A DNA stretch of 64,000 bases from Candidatus Brocadiaceae bacterium S225 (GCA_007859995.1 SMSL01000005.1:62001-126000); one strand, 5' to 3'; positions 52,295-61,614 are shown, numbered from the stretch's first letter. The notes: generated by a model from the letters alone, not told the origin. Program-made: numbers and translations.

Positions 52295-52545
52295 AGTGTC
52301 AATTTGTGAAATCCTGGTCTGTCATTTTTTCTCCTTCTCATCTTCGGCGTACTTTGCGTCTCCGCGTGAGTTAGTCATTAGTTATTAATCCTCACTATCC
52401 TGTCATCTTCTACCCAATGTCTCTGCGCTCTCCCCGGCAAATTCACACCATAATTTACAACTGGAAATCCCGGGATGGAAATGGTATGTTTTTCGTCAAG
52501 TCGTTTCACTATGTTGTTATTTTAATTACTAATATGTAATAAAAA
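52295..52545. repeat. About 245-bp direct repeat, left copy
   Basis: From GTCAATTTGTGAAATCCTGG to ATGTTGTTATTTTAATTA. Contains the GTG-type phrase CTTTGCGTCTCCGCGTGAG. The right copy is at 53358-53605, and together they bracket MITE copy C and the DUF4143 remnant. No gene in 52191-52807. Confidence 0.75.
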
Positions 52546-52553
52546 CGGAGTTG

Positions 52554-52778
52554 TCCGGTCAGGTTTTTGCACGCACGGTTTTTGTCATACCCTAGTGCCT
52601 CCACGTCTTCCCGCCCAAACGCCCGCCTGTCAATATGTCGGACAGGGATTCATCGGACTGGCACGGGGACAAGCTTATCGGGTATCTAAAGGCCCATTCA
52701 TCCTGGATTCCCGCTAAAAGAATGCGGGAATGACATCTTTTGAACAATAAATGGAGCATCCGCAAAAACCTGACCGGA
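52554..52778. mobile_element. MITE-like element, copy C
   Basis: 225 bp with perfect 17-bp terminal inverted repeats (TCCGGTCAGGTTTTTGC and its complement GCAAAAACCTGACCGGA). Internal phrases TTTTTGTCATACC, CGGGTATCTAAA and ATTCCCGC/GCGGGAATGAC are those of copy A. Copies A and C share the end sequence TCCGGT(T/C)AGGTTTTTGC. It stands directly before a palindrome and a truncated gene. Confidence 0.75.
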
Positions 52779-52782
52779 AATT

Positions 52783-52827
52783 CACTCTTTACAGATTTGC
52801 AATTTAGTTGCAAATCTGTAAAGAGTG
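52783..52827. repeat. Perfect 20-bp-stem palindrome
   Basis: CACTCTTTACAGATTTGCAA (52783-52802) is followed by the 5-nt loop TTTAG and its exact complement (52808-52827). The right arm is also the first coding part of the truncated DUF4143 gene (QICKECG), so the left arm looks like an inverted duplication of gene sequence made when the gene was broken. Confidence 0.85.
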
Positions 52828-53353
52828 TGGTATTGCTGTCAATACTGTTAAAAGCTGGCTGTCTGTGCTTGAAGCCAGTTACATTATCTTTCTGCTCAGA
52901 CCCCATCACAAAAACTTCAGAAAACGATTAATAAAATCTCCTAAACTCTATTTTATCGATGTGGGGCTGGCTGCTTATCTGCTCGATATTCAGGATGAAA
53001 CGCATGTAAAGAATCACCCGTTACGCGGGTTCCTGTTTGAGACATTTATTGTTGCTGAAATATTAAAGAAGAGATTTAACAACATCAAAACTCATAACCT
53101 CTACTATTTTCGTGATAACGTCGGCAACGAGGTAGATGTCTTAATGGATCTGGGAAGCGAAGTTATTCCTATTGAAATTAAATCAGGACAGACCATGAAT
53201 GATGAGTTTTTTAAAGGCCTTAATTACTACCGCACACGAAATCCTACTGTCAAACAAAGTTGGCTGATTTATGGAGGAGACAAATATTATCAGGATGGAG
53301 AACATAAAATTTGTCCATATGATCAAATGAACAGGAGGATAGTAAAACTATAG
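52808..53353 (+). pseudogene. C-terminal remnant of an AAA+DUF4143 ATPase
   Basis: About 180 residues in frame. Content: the end of the winged-helix segment (GIAVNTVKSWLSVLEASYIIFLLRPHHKNFRKRLIKSPKLYFIDVGLAAYLL) and the whole DUF4143 nuclease-like domain (LFETFIVAEILKK, YYFRDNVGNEVDVLMD, VIPIEIKSGQT). The ATPase half with Walker motifs, normally about 200 residues, is absent; MITE copy C and a palindrome occupy its place. Such ATPases are frequent accessory genes of unknown role. Not likely to be functional. Confidence 0.8.
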
Positions 53354-53357
53354 ATTT

Positions 53358-53605
53358 TAGTGTCAATTCGTGAAATCCTGGTCTGTCATTTTTTCTTCTT
53401 CTCATCCTCGGCGTGCTTTGCGTCTCCGCGTGAGTTAGTCATTAGTTATTAATCCTCACTATCCTGTCATCTTCTGCCCAATATCTCTGTACTCTCCCCG
53501 GCAAATTCACGCCAGAATTTACGGCTGGAAATAGTGCGGTGAAAATGGTATGTTTTTGATCATGCTATTTAACTACCTTGTTATCTTAATTAATCTGTAA
53601 AAAAA
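53358..53605. repeat. About 245-bp direct repeat, right copy
   Basis: From GTCAATTCGTGAAATCCTGG through CTTTGCGTCTCCGCGTGAG to CTTGTTATCTTAATTAATC. Right partner of 52295-52545; more diverged in the last third. It starts only 5 bp after the stop of the DUF4143 remnant. Confidence 0.75.
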
Positions 53606-53623
53606 ACCCGGGGTTTACCTAAT

Positions 53624-53908
53624 ATGTTAAAAAGAGATAAAAAAGCTGAGTTTCTTGAGGTCGGTATTGTTTCCTTAAAATATCAATTCACTACCGAAAA
53701 AAAATTCAACAAAAGTTCGCTCTCCAAATCTAAATATCGCAAATTATTGGAACTGCAGTGTAATGACCCGGTAAAGGTTATGGAAGAAGAGGATACCAGC
53801 CAGAGATGGTGGATGTTTCAGGATGAATTCTTCGTGGAGGATGAAGACCTCAATGCAGATGATGTAAAGGCCTTTGCCCTTAAAGGGGTGAGGAAGGAAA
53901 AAAGTTAA
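53624..53908 (+). CDS. Hypothetical small protein
   Basis: 94 residues, no family assigned; charged, with KKFNKSSLSKSKYRKLLELQ, EEDTSQRWWMFQDEFFVEDEDL and DDVKAFAL. The tryptophan-rich WWMFQDEFFxEDE motif is seen, as I recall, in small proteins of other environmental genomes. DNA coding for GIVSLKYQF here recurs in altered form at about 51322-51352 (GGTATTGTTTCC then GAAATATCAATT), so a broken second copy probably existed there. No promoter block. Last gene of the accessory island. Confidence 0.55.
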   Translation: MLKRDKKAEFLEVGIVSLKYQFTTEKKFNKSSLSKSKYRKLLELQCNDPVKVMEEEDTSQRWWMFQDEFFVEDEDLNADDVKAFALKGVRKEKS

Positions 53909-54065
53909 TACTGATAAAAATGGGAATTTCAGGTGAACGGATTGTCATTGCGAGACAGTAGAAGGATTATAGAAAAATTACTGATTATAGAAACAACATA
54001 TAATAAAACCTGTAGAGGTAATTCATGAATTGCCCCTACAGAACTTGAAAATAAAAGGAGAGATT

Positions 54066-55271
54066 ATGATAAGTGTTGATGAAGCATTAAAGATTGTTCT
54101 CAGGAAAGGGAGAAAACTACCACCTAAAAAAGTTAAACTTGAGGACGCTGCAGGACTTTGCCTGGCTGAGGGCATAAAGTCAGATTTAAATATGCCGCCA
54201 TTTAACAGATCTGCAATGGACGGATATGCTGTAATCGCGAAAGATATAAACCCGCCGGTAGAGCTTGAAGTCATAGAGAGTATACGTGCCGGATATAACC
54301 CTAAGAAAAAGGTTGGCAGAGGACAGGCATCGAAAATAATGACCGGTGCAGTAGTGCCGAATGGCGCAGACGCTGTTGTAAAGGTGGAGGAAACAACGCC
54401 TTTAGACAATGACAAAAAGGTGCGTATCCTTAAGAAAACAGAAAAAGGGGCAAACATTGCCAGGAAGGGAGAGGATGTTCGTGCAGGTAAAACGGTCCTT
54501 TCCAAGGGGACAAGGATAAGAGCCCAGGAAACCGGTATTCTTGCGGCAGTTGGCAAAAGCAATGTTCAGGTGCATGCAACACCGAGTGTTGGTATTATCT
54601 CAACAGGTGATGAATTAGTAGAGATTACCCGCAAACCAAAGCCCTGGCAGATACGAAATAGTAACAGCTACTCACTGGCTGCCCAGGCCAGACAGATTGT
54701 CACGGACGTCGAGATCCTTGGCAGGGTTAATGATAACAAGAGCGACATAAACAAATTGATCCAAAAGGGCTTAAAGAAAGATATATTGATACTGTCCGGC
54801 GGAGTATCAATGGGGGAGTATGATCTTGTCGGGGAGGTATTACTGGACATTGGTGTTAAGATATTTTTTGAAAAAGTAGCCCTCAGGCCGGGTAAACCCA
54901 CAGTATTTGGCATGAAGGGTGATAAATTAATTTTCGCGCTTCCGGGTAACCCTGTATCAACTTTTGTTACCTTTGAATTGTTTGTAAAACCATGCATAAA
55001 AAAAATGATGGGCTATACGTCTTATGAACATCCAGTAATCCATGCTAAATTGGAAAAAGAGATTAAGATCAAGAAAAAGCGTCGCGAATACCGGCCGGCT
55101 TTATTAAGACAGGACGGCTCCGGCTGGAAGGTTTCTCTCATAGACTGGCATGGTTCCGGAGATCTGTTTTCATTAACTAAGGCTAACTGCCTGCTGATTA
55201 TCAGTGAGTCAGTCGAGAAACTGAACGCAGGCGACATGGTAGAGGTAATGTTGACAGACGGTTTGCTTTAG
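54066..55271 (+). CDS. moeA: Molybdopterin molybdotransferase MoeA
   Basis: About 401 residues from the ATG at 54066 (preceded by AAAAGGAGAG; a TTG at 54030 also opens the frame). MoeA domain order is complete: N-terminal ISVDEALKIVL, NMPPFNRSAMDGYAVIA, MTGAVVPNGADAVVKVEE, PSVGIISTGDELVEI, the MPT-binding DILILSGGVSMGEYDLVGEVL and FALPGNPVSTFVTFELFV, and the C-terminal beta-barrel domain. It inserts molybdate (or tungstate) into adenylated molybdopterin. It is a single gene at the right border of the accessory island. Confidence 0.93.
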   Translation: MISVDEALKIVLRKGRKLPPKKVKLEDAAGLCLAEGIKSDLNMPPFNRSAMDGYAVIAKDINPPVELEVIESIRAGYNPKKKVGRGQASKIMTGAVVPNGADAVVKVEETTPLDNDKKVRILKKTEKGANIARKGEDVRAGKTVLSKGTRIRAQETGILAAVGKSNVQVHATPSVGIISTGDELVEITRKPKPWQIRNSNSYSLAAQARQIVTDVEILGRVNDNKSDINKLIQKGLKKDILILSGGVSMGEYDLVGEVLLDIGVKIFFEKVALRPGKPTVFGMKGDKLIFALPGNPVSTFVTFELFVKPCIKKMMGYTSYEHPVIHAKLEKEIKIKKKRREYRPALLRQDGSGWKVSLIDWHGSGDLFSLTKANCLLIISESVEKLNAGDMVEVMLTDGLL

Positions 55272-55407
55272 GCAGGCCTTTTCTTTCTAATTATATCAAG
55301 GGAGTACAAATCTGGATTCCCTGCGAAAGCGGGGACATGCCTCCCTCTCGGGAGGATTCCAGAAATTTAACTGCATTCGCTACGGGCAATTTACCGGGAA
55401 ACACATA

Positions 55408-57015
55408 TTGTACAAAAAACCTTTTTACGTAAATCTCTTTCTCTCTTTTCTCACAATTATTCTCCTTTCATTCTCATTTCCATCGCCATGCATAAGCTAT
55501 CTGGCCTGGATTGCTTTGGTGCCATGGTTCATAATTATTTCGACTGGATACAGGGTCGGATTGTTTTCGTATTTAACCGGTCTTCTCTTTTTTATTTTCA
55601 ACTTAACATGGCTCTGGTCTGTTACCGGTTTTGGGTGGATACTGTTAGCTCTTTACTTAGCCCTTTACTTCTACGTTTCTGGTCTTGTCATACATTTTTT
55701 GCGCAGGCGGCTGCGGCTTCCGCATCTCTTTATCGCCCCGTTTGCCTGGGTGACGTTTGAATATTTAAGATCATTTCCCTATTTGGGATTTCCATGGTTC
55801 TTTGCCGGACACAGTCAATATCTACACCTACCGTTGATACAGATTTCCGACATTACCGGCGTGTATGGCATATCATTTCTGATCGTTGTAGTTAACGCGG
55901 CAATTTCAGATTTGATAGAGCAATTCATGCTTAAGCGTTTTCACGGATCAAAAATGGATTCCACCGTTTTTTCTGATAAAAACAGAAAAGTATTCTGGGC
56001 AACGATAATAATACCTTGTTTCTTAATATCTCTGGTCCTGGCCTATGGTTATTTTGATCTAAAAGCCAATCTCGCATTGCCGGAAGGTCCCAACATTTGT
56101 GTTGTTCAGGGAAATGTCCCACAAGGTGTCAAGGTCAAGGCGGATAAAGAAGAGAAGAAAAAAATATTGTTGAAATACACAGATCTGTCACTAAAAGCAG
56201 CCGGGAAGAACGTTGACATAATTGTCTGGCCGGAGACTATGGTTCCCGGCATTCTTAATATTGATCCGAAACTCCTCGACAGGGAGATAGACAGATTGTC
56301 TAAAGGATCGGTCAGGACTATAACAGACGCGACCTTTGCTAACTTGATATTAGGAGGTACGGCCATTGATGTAAAGAATGCTGATGCCTTGTATTTCAAT
56401 ACAGCTTTCTATTTTGACAGATACGGAGAATATGTAGATCGTTATGACAAAATATATCTTGTGCCTTTCGGAGAATTCATCCCTTTTGAAAAGTGGCTCT
56501 CATTCTTCTCTTATATGGTACCTTACAGTGTAAGTCTGAGTAAAGGAGAAGAGAGAACAATGTTTGAACTTGATATCAGAAAAGACGACAGGTATTGTAA
56601 ATTTGGAGTAATGATATGTTATGAAGATACGGTTGCACCTCTAGTAAGAAAATTCAGGAAGGACGGTGCCGACTTTATGATAAATATTACAAATGACGCC
56701 TGGTTTCATGACAGCTCTGAACTTGACCAGCATCTGGCAATAATGGTATTCAGGGCTGTTGAAAACCGGATCAGTATTACACGGGCTGCCAATAGTGGTA
56801 TTTCTTCATTTATCGCACCAAACGGTGAAATATATGATTACCTGGCTAAGGGAGGAAAGTACAAAGAGATAGAAGGTATATTGTGTAACAAGATCAGATT
56901 TGAAAATTCTGCAAACTCATGGTATACAAATCACGGTGATGTGTTTCCGATTTTATGTTTATCAATAACTGCCATTCTATTTTTGGCAGCGTTGACAAGG
57001 AGAATTTTCACTTGA
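55408..57015 (+). CDS. lnt: Apolipoprotein N-acyltransferase
   Basis: 535 residues, probable TTG start. About seven N-terminal and one C-terminal membrane helix surround a periplasmic nitrilase-fold domain. Catalytic triad: Glu276 (IIVWPETMVPG), Lys348 (RYDKIYLVPFGEF), Cys404 (VMICYEDT). Also EYLRSFPYLGFPW and INITNDAWF, HLAIMVFRAVENRISITRAANSGIS. It adds the third acyl chain to lipoproteins, so the organism has fully triacylated lipoproteins and presumably an outer membrane. It precedes the mre operon by 86 bp. Confidence 0.92.
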   Translation: MYKKPFYVNLFLSFLTIILLSFSFPSPCISYLAWIALVPWFIIISTGYRVGLFSYLTGLLFFIFNLTWLWSVTGFGWILLALYLALYFYVSGLVIHFLRRRLRLPHLFIAPFAWVTFEYLRSFPYLGFPWFFAGHSQYLHLPLIQISDITGVYGISFLIVVVNAAISDLIEQFMLKRFHGSKMDSTVFSDKNRKVFWATIIIPCFLISLVLAYGYFDLKANLALPEGPNICVVQGNVPQGVKVKADKEEKKKILLKYTDLSLKAAGKNVDIIVWPETMVPGILNIDPKLLDREIDRLSKGSVRTITDATFANLILGGTAIDVKNADALYFNTAFYFDRYGEYVDRYDKIYLVPFGEFIPFEKWLSFFSYMVPYSVSLSKGEERTMFELDIRKDDRYCKFGVMICYEDTVAPLVRKFRKDGADFMINITNDAWFHDSSELDQHLAIMVFRAVENRISITRAANSGISSFIAPNGEIYDYLAKGGKYKEIEGILCNKIRFENSANSWYTNHGDVFPILCLSITAILFLAALTRRIFT

Positions 57016-57101
57016 CATTTAGGGGGGCACACGTATAATCGCTGACGTAAACCTTTGTAAAATTTTAGCTTATATCTAGTTCAAAAAAATATAATAAAAC
57101 C

Positions 57102-58157
57102 ATGCATCCTTTAGATTATTTGTTAGGGTTGGCTTCCACAGATATGGGTATCGATCTTGGAACAGCGAATACGCTGGTATGTATTCCCGGCCAGGGAGTC
57201 GTGTTGTTTGAGCCATCTGTGGTTGCAGTAAAACCCGGAACGAACAAAGTGTTATTAAGTGGCAAGGCTGTTGGTCAAGCGGCCAAGGCGATGCTGGAAA
57301 AGGCACCAAACAGCATTTCGGTGGTCAGGCCGATGAAAAATGGTGTTATCGCCGATTTTGATATTACAGAGGCGATGCTTAAGTACTTTATCTTAAAGGT
57401 GCATAAGAGGAAGTGGGGGATACGGCCAAGAGTCGTAGTCGCAATTCCATCCGGTATCACTGCTGTAGAAAAACGTGCCGTAGTGAATTCTGCGGAAAGG
57501 GCAGGCGCCAGAGAGGTTTATTTAATATCTGAACCCAAAGCGGCCGCTATTGGCGCAGGGCTTCCCGTTGGAGAACCGATTGCCAGTATGATAGTCGACA
57601 TCGGAGGTGGTACAACAGAAGTCGCCGTCATTTCATTAGGAGATATTTTTGCGCATGAAAGCTTAAGGATTGCCGGTGATGCGATGGATGAAGCGATCAC
57701 ACAGTATGTGAGACGTACATATAGCCTGGATATTGGCTACAGAACAGCGGAACGTCTTAAGGTCGAAATTGGCTCAGCTTATAAATTAGAAGAAGAACTT
57801 ACTGCAGAAGTCAGAGGTCGTGATGCCATTGCCGGATTGCCAAGAGCAGTCACTATTACATCTGAAGAGATAAGAGAAGCGCTCCAGCCGGCAACAGACG
57901 CCATTTTAGATGCCATAAGGAAGACACTGGAAAAAGCATCACCGGAATTATCCTCTGATTTGCTAACTACTGGTATGGTTATGGTTGGTGGCGGTGTAAT
58001 GCTCAGAGGTTTAGATAAATTGGCTGCTGAAGAAACGGGACTTCCGGTTACGATGGCGGCAGAACCTATTACGGCAGTTGCAAGAGGAACTGGCATACTT
58101 CTGGAAGATCTTGATCTATATAAGGATGTTTTATGGGACAGGGAACTTGAATCCTGA
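57102..58157 (+). CDS. mreB: Rod shape-determining actin homologue MreB
   Basis: 351 residues with the actin fold: phosphate 1 loop MGIDLGTANTLV, connect/phosphate 2 IVDIGGGTTEVAVISLG, adenosine motif TGMVMVGGGVMLRGLD, and IPSGITAVEKRAVVNSAERAGAREVYLISEPKAAAIGAGL. It forms filaments under the inner membrane that guide elongation of peptidoglycan. First of five consecutive rod-complex genes. Family length is normal. Confidence 0.95.
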   Translation: MHPLDYLLGLASTDMGIDLGTANTLVCIPGQGVVLFEPSVVAVKPGTNKVLLSGKAVGQAAKAMLEKAPNSISVVRPMKNGVIADFDITEAMLKYFILKVHKRKWGIRPRVVVAIPSGITAVEKRAVVNSAERAGAREVYLISEPKAAAIGAGLPVGEPIASMIVDIGGGTTEVAVISLGDIFAHESLRIAGDAMDEAITQYVRRTYSLDIGYRTAERLKVEIGSAYKLEEELTAEVRGRDAIAGLPRAVTITSEEIREALQPATDAILDAIRKTLEKASPELSSDLLTTGMVMVGGGVMLRGLDKLAAEETGLPVTMAAEPITAVARGTGILLEDLDLYKDVLWDRELES

Positions 58158-59001
58158 TTTTGGCAGATCAATTAAGAGTAGTATAATTTACATTCTCGTC
58201 ATAATATCCATATCGCTTTTAACCATACCGGCAAGCATAACAAACAACATCAAAGTGACGATTGCGTCACCACTTGCACCAGTTCAAAAGATAATATCTC
58301 AAACATCTGATTTATTTAAGAATAGTCTTAAAAAGCTGGCATCAATCGCAAGTAACACTCAAAAAAACGAAGAGATGGAGGAAGAACTCTTCCTCCTTAA
58401 AAACAAAATAGTAAAACAGCAAGATGATATAAATACATATAAGCGAAAACTGGAAATTGTATCAATATTTAAAAAGGACAATTATAGTGATAGAAAACCA
58501 ATAATTGCGGATATCATAGGTTATGATGTCTCGAACTTTAGAAAAAGTATTATTATTGATGTTGGAACGAAGCAGGGCGCTTCAGTCGGTGACATTATCG
58601 TTTTCGGGAATGCACTTGTAGGCCGTATCTCGGCAATAGGACGGTCATCCGGAAGAGTTATTCTGATCACTGATCCTGCGTCCAATGTTCCATCACGATT
58701 TTTGCAATCAAGGACACAGGGAATGGTTCAGGGAACCGCCGATGGCACATGTATAATGAAATATGTACCCAGGCAGACAGAAATAAATGAGTCCGACAAG
58801 GTTGTATCATCAGGTATCGGAGGAGCATTCCCAAGGTCCCTCTATATAGGTGATGTTGTTGAGGTCAAACAGAAAAATGCAAAACTTTTCAAAGACATTA
58901 AGATTAAACCAAGAATTGCTATTTCAAAGATAGAGCATGTATTAGTAATTAAGAAACAAAGCGTTGAAAGCCTTTCTGAATCTGAAGTAAATTATCAATA
59001 A
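58126..59001 (+). CDS. mreC: Rod shape-determining protein MreC
   Basis: About 291 residues from the ATG at 58126, overlapping mreB by 32 bp. One N-terminal membrane helix (SSIIYILVIISISLLTIPASI), a coiled coil (about 60-110, NEEMEEELFLLKNKIVKQQDDINTYKRKLE) and two beta-barrel domains with IIADIIGYDVSNFRKSIIIDVGTKQGASVGDIIVFGNALVGRI and VVSSGIGGAFPRSLYIGDVV. It links MreB to PBP2 in the periplasm. A longer frame from 58078 exists but overlaps mreB more. Confidence 0.9.
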   Translation: MFYGTGNLNPDFGRSIKSSIIYILVIISISLLTIPASITNNIKVTIASPLAPVQKIISQTSDLFKNSLKKLASIASNTQKNEEMEEELFLLKNKIVKQQDDINTYKRKLEIVSIFKKDNYSDRKPIIADIIGYDVSNFRKSIIIDVGTKQGASVGDIIVFGNALVGRISAIGRSSGRVILITDPASNVPSRFLQSRTQGMVQGTADGTCIMKYVPRQTEINESDKVVSSGIGGAFPRSLYIGDVVEVKQKNAKLFKDIKIKPRIAISKIEHVLVIKKQSVESLSESEVNYQ

Positions 59002-59071
59002 ATTGAAAAATACCAGCCCTTATGATAATATGTGATTTAAAGATATTTTTTAGCGTTACAACGATATTCTC

Positions 59072-59578
59072 ATGCCATGGATTACCATAATAAGTGTTAT
59101 TCTTTGCATATCATTAATCCAGACGACATTATTACAACACATAAGCGTTCTGGGCATACAACCTGATCTCTTTATCATTTTTCTTGTTTTTCATTCATTA
59201 AACTCTAAGCTCGAAAGATCATTGCATACGAACTGGACAATAGGCTTCGCTAAAGACTGTTTTTCGGAAGGCCTATTCGGTTTAAATACCGTTTTGTTTG
59301 TTATTGTGGGATATATGATATCAATGATCAAAGATAATATATATGGCAGGCACCTGGCTACACAAATTTCAGTTACGTTTATAATTTCAATAATATATAA
59401 TTTTCTATTCCTTTTTATGTTTTCAATATCATTTACCTCGGCAGGCTTATTACCTATGGTATTAAAATGCCCTCTTATCGCTATTTATAATTCAATTATT
59501 GTTCCTCCGGCATTCTGGTTGCTCAACAAATTTTACTCTTCATTCGGATTCCCGTCTGTTAGAAGAAAAACAAGATAA
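59072..59578 (+). CDS. mreD: Rod shape-determining protein MreD
   Basis: 168 residues with five to six hydrophobic helices and no large domain. It fits MreD by size, topology and order after mreC, with the LGIQPDLFIIFLVF and FAKDCFSEGLFGLNTVLF segments (the family's P-D and G-G turn positions). Its stop overlaps the ATG of mrdA by 1 bp, implying coupled translation. Confidence 0.88.
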   Translation: MPWITIISVILCISLIQTTLLQHISVLGIQPDLFIIFLVFHSLNSKLERSLHTNWTIGFAKDCFSEGLFGLNTVLFVIVGYMISMIKDNIYGRHLATQISVTFIISIIYNFLFLFMFSISFTSAGLLPMVLKCPLIAIYNSIIVPPAFWLLNKFYSSFGFPSVRRKTR

Positions 59579-61488
59579 TGCAAAAGAACCGGTTTAAAAT
59601 ACTTTTTGGAACCATATCAGTACTCTTCTTTGTAATCTTCTGCAAACTGTTTTATATACAGATGATTCAAGGTGGGAAATACAGTGGTATATCTAATAAA
59701 AAAAGAATAAGAACGGTTGACATTGATACGTTAAGAGGAACAATTTATGACAGGAACGGTTCTGTTTTAGCGGTAGATAAACACTCTTTTGAACTCACCG
59801 TTATGTATGAAAAACTGTTTGACACACACTCATGCTTTAAGCAAAACATATTACCCAGAGTATCAGAGGTTAAAAACCCGGCATTAAACCGTGGCCTATG
59901 CAAGGAGTGTCATATTGATAAGGCAACGTGGGTAGAGAAGGTCGCTGGATTACTTGATATTCCATATATCGATGTCTTCAATAAAGCTACAGAAATTGTA
60001 AAAAACGTAGAAAATATCAAGCATGCCGTTGAAAAGAGAAATGAAAGAAAGATACGCATAAAAGAAGAAACCGTGCCACACTCAATAGCCTCTAACGTAC
60101 CTTGGGAAAAAGTTGCAAAGTTCGAAGTGGAGATGTTGAATCTGCCGGGAATACAGATAGAAACAAATCCGGTAAGATTGTACCCTCAAGGCGATATGTC
60201 TTCACATATAATAGGCTATGTTGGAAAGATGGGTGAAAAAGAGATGCAAAACTATAACTTTAAGAAAAAATGGTTTGACAGTCTTAAAAACAGTGATGAA
60301 TCAGAGTCAGAATTTTTTACCCAAAAGGCAGTTTCCATGGATGCCTTAATTGGGAAAAACGGAATTGAAAAGATATATAATTCAAGGTTAATGGGAATTC
60401 CGGGAGAGCGATTTGAAGAAGTAACTCTTGATACAATGCGTGCCGATAAACTTATCCTGGAAAGACCTTCAATACCCGGTAATAACATTTTTCTGACCAT
60501 CGATACCAGGATACAGGGCATTGCAGAAAAAGCACTTGGGAAGAGAAAGGGTTCCGTTATTGTCATGGACCCGCGGAATGGTGAAATCATAGCGATGGCA
60601 TCATTCCCCAGATATAACCTAAATACGCTTAATAGGGATTTCGCAGCTCTCAGCAAAAACCGTCTTAAACCCTTCCTGAATAGACCCATTCAAAGTGTTT
60701 TACCGCCAGGATCAACCTTTAAAATAATCACTGCAATTGCGGCACTGGAAGAAAACAAAATAGATGAAAACACCCACTTTCCCTGCTACGGATCATTGAA
60801 AGTTGGAAATATTCGCTTTCGATGTAATATTGGGAATGGTCACGGCTTACTGAATATTGAAGAGGCCATGCAATATTCATGTAATGTTTTCTTCTTTCAA
60901 ACGGCAATAATCCTGGGAGGCACGTTATTAAAAAAATGGGCGGAAAATTTTGGTTTGGGAGATACAACAGATGTTGGACTGATTTATGAAAAGAAAGGAA
61001 ATTTTCCAGAATCAAGGTCTATTTCCCAGACAATAAATTTGTCAATTGGACAGGGAGCGATGCTGGTCACACCGATACAAATTGCGAGGATGATAGCCAC
61101 GATTGCAAATGGTGGCTGGTATACTAAGCCTCATATCCTTCAGAAAATATCCGATTATAAGGGTAATATATTAGTAAACAATAAATACGAACTGACAGAA
61201 AAAATAAACATATCAGAAAAAAATATGAATATTATAAAAAGCTCATTGCGCAAGGTAGTCACCGATGGAACTGCTAAGAAGGCCGACCTGGAAGAATTGC
61301 AGGTAGCAGGAAAGACCGGAACAACTCAAACAGCACGGGAAAATGAAAACCATGCATGGTTTATCGGCTACGCCCCTTTTGAAAACCCGAAATACTGTTT
61401 TGTCGTTGTAGTAGAGCATACGGAAGGGCACGGGGGAGCGGTTGCCGGTCCTATAGCCCGAGAAATTTTAACGCAGATTGGAATCTAG
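59578..61488 (+). CDS. mrdA: Peptidoglycan transpeptidase PBP2 with an inserted CxxCH motif
   Basis: 636 residues. N-terminal membrane anchor (FKILFGTISVLFFVIFCKLFYIQM), pedestal domain with LRGTIYDRNGSVLA, and the transpeptidase domain with active site Ser379 (PPGSTFK, SxxK), SCN motif (434-436) and KTG (579-581). It cross-links peptidoglycan during elongation. The pedestal contains a segment at about 80-120 with Cys86 and CKECH (108-112), a haem c-type or zinc motif not expected in PBP2. Second gene of the mreD-mrdA-rodA run. Confidence 0.92.
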   Translation: MQKNRFKILFGTISVLFFVIFCKLFYIQMIQGGKYSGISNKKRIRTVDIDTLRGTIYDRNGSVLAVDKHSFELTVMYEKLFDTHSCFKQNILPRVSEVKNPALNRGLCKECHIDKATWVEKVAGLLDIPYIDVFNKATEIVKNVENIKHAVEKRNERKIRIKEETVPHSIASNVPWEKVAKFEVEMLNLPGIQIETNPVRLYPQGDMSSHIIGYVGKMGEKEMQNYNFKKKWFDSLKNSDESESEFFTQKAVSMDALIGKNGIEKIYNSRLMGIPGERFEEVTLDTMRADKLILERPSIPGNNIFLTIDTRIQGIAEKALGKRKGSVIVMDPRNGEIIAMASFPRYNLNTLNRDFAALSKNRLKPFLNRPIQSVLPPGSTFKIITAIAALEENKIDENTHFPCYGSLKVGNIRFRCNIGNGHGLLNIEEAMQYSCNVFFFQTAIILGGTLLKKWAENFGLGDTTDVGLIYEKKGNFPESRSISQTINLSIGQGAMLVTPIQIARMIATIANGGWYTKPHILQKISDYKGNILVNNKYELTEKINISEKNMNIIKSSLRKVVTDGTAKKADLEELQVAGKTGTTQTARENENHAWFIGYAPFENPKYCFVVVVEHTEGHGGAVAGPIAREILTQIGI

Positions 61489-61614
61489 TCCGGGTAGATG
61501 ACTTGTCCGGGCGAGAGCGAACGAACCCACATGCATTATCTATAACGAAGTGGAAGCGCCCGCATACAGAAATACCCGGCAAACAAAAATTAAAGTTTGA
61601 GGAAAATTGTTTAT

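Noticed and set aside
61489-61614. Possible tRNA or small RNA between mrdA and rodA
   Set aside because: Only a short CCGGGTA/TACCCGG pair brackets the gap; no cloverleaf or terminator can be drawn.
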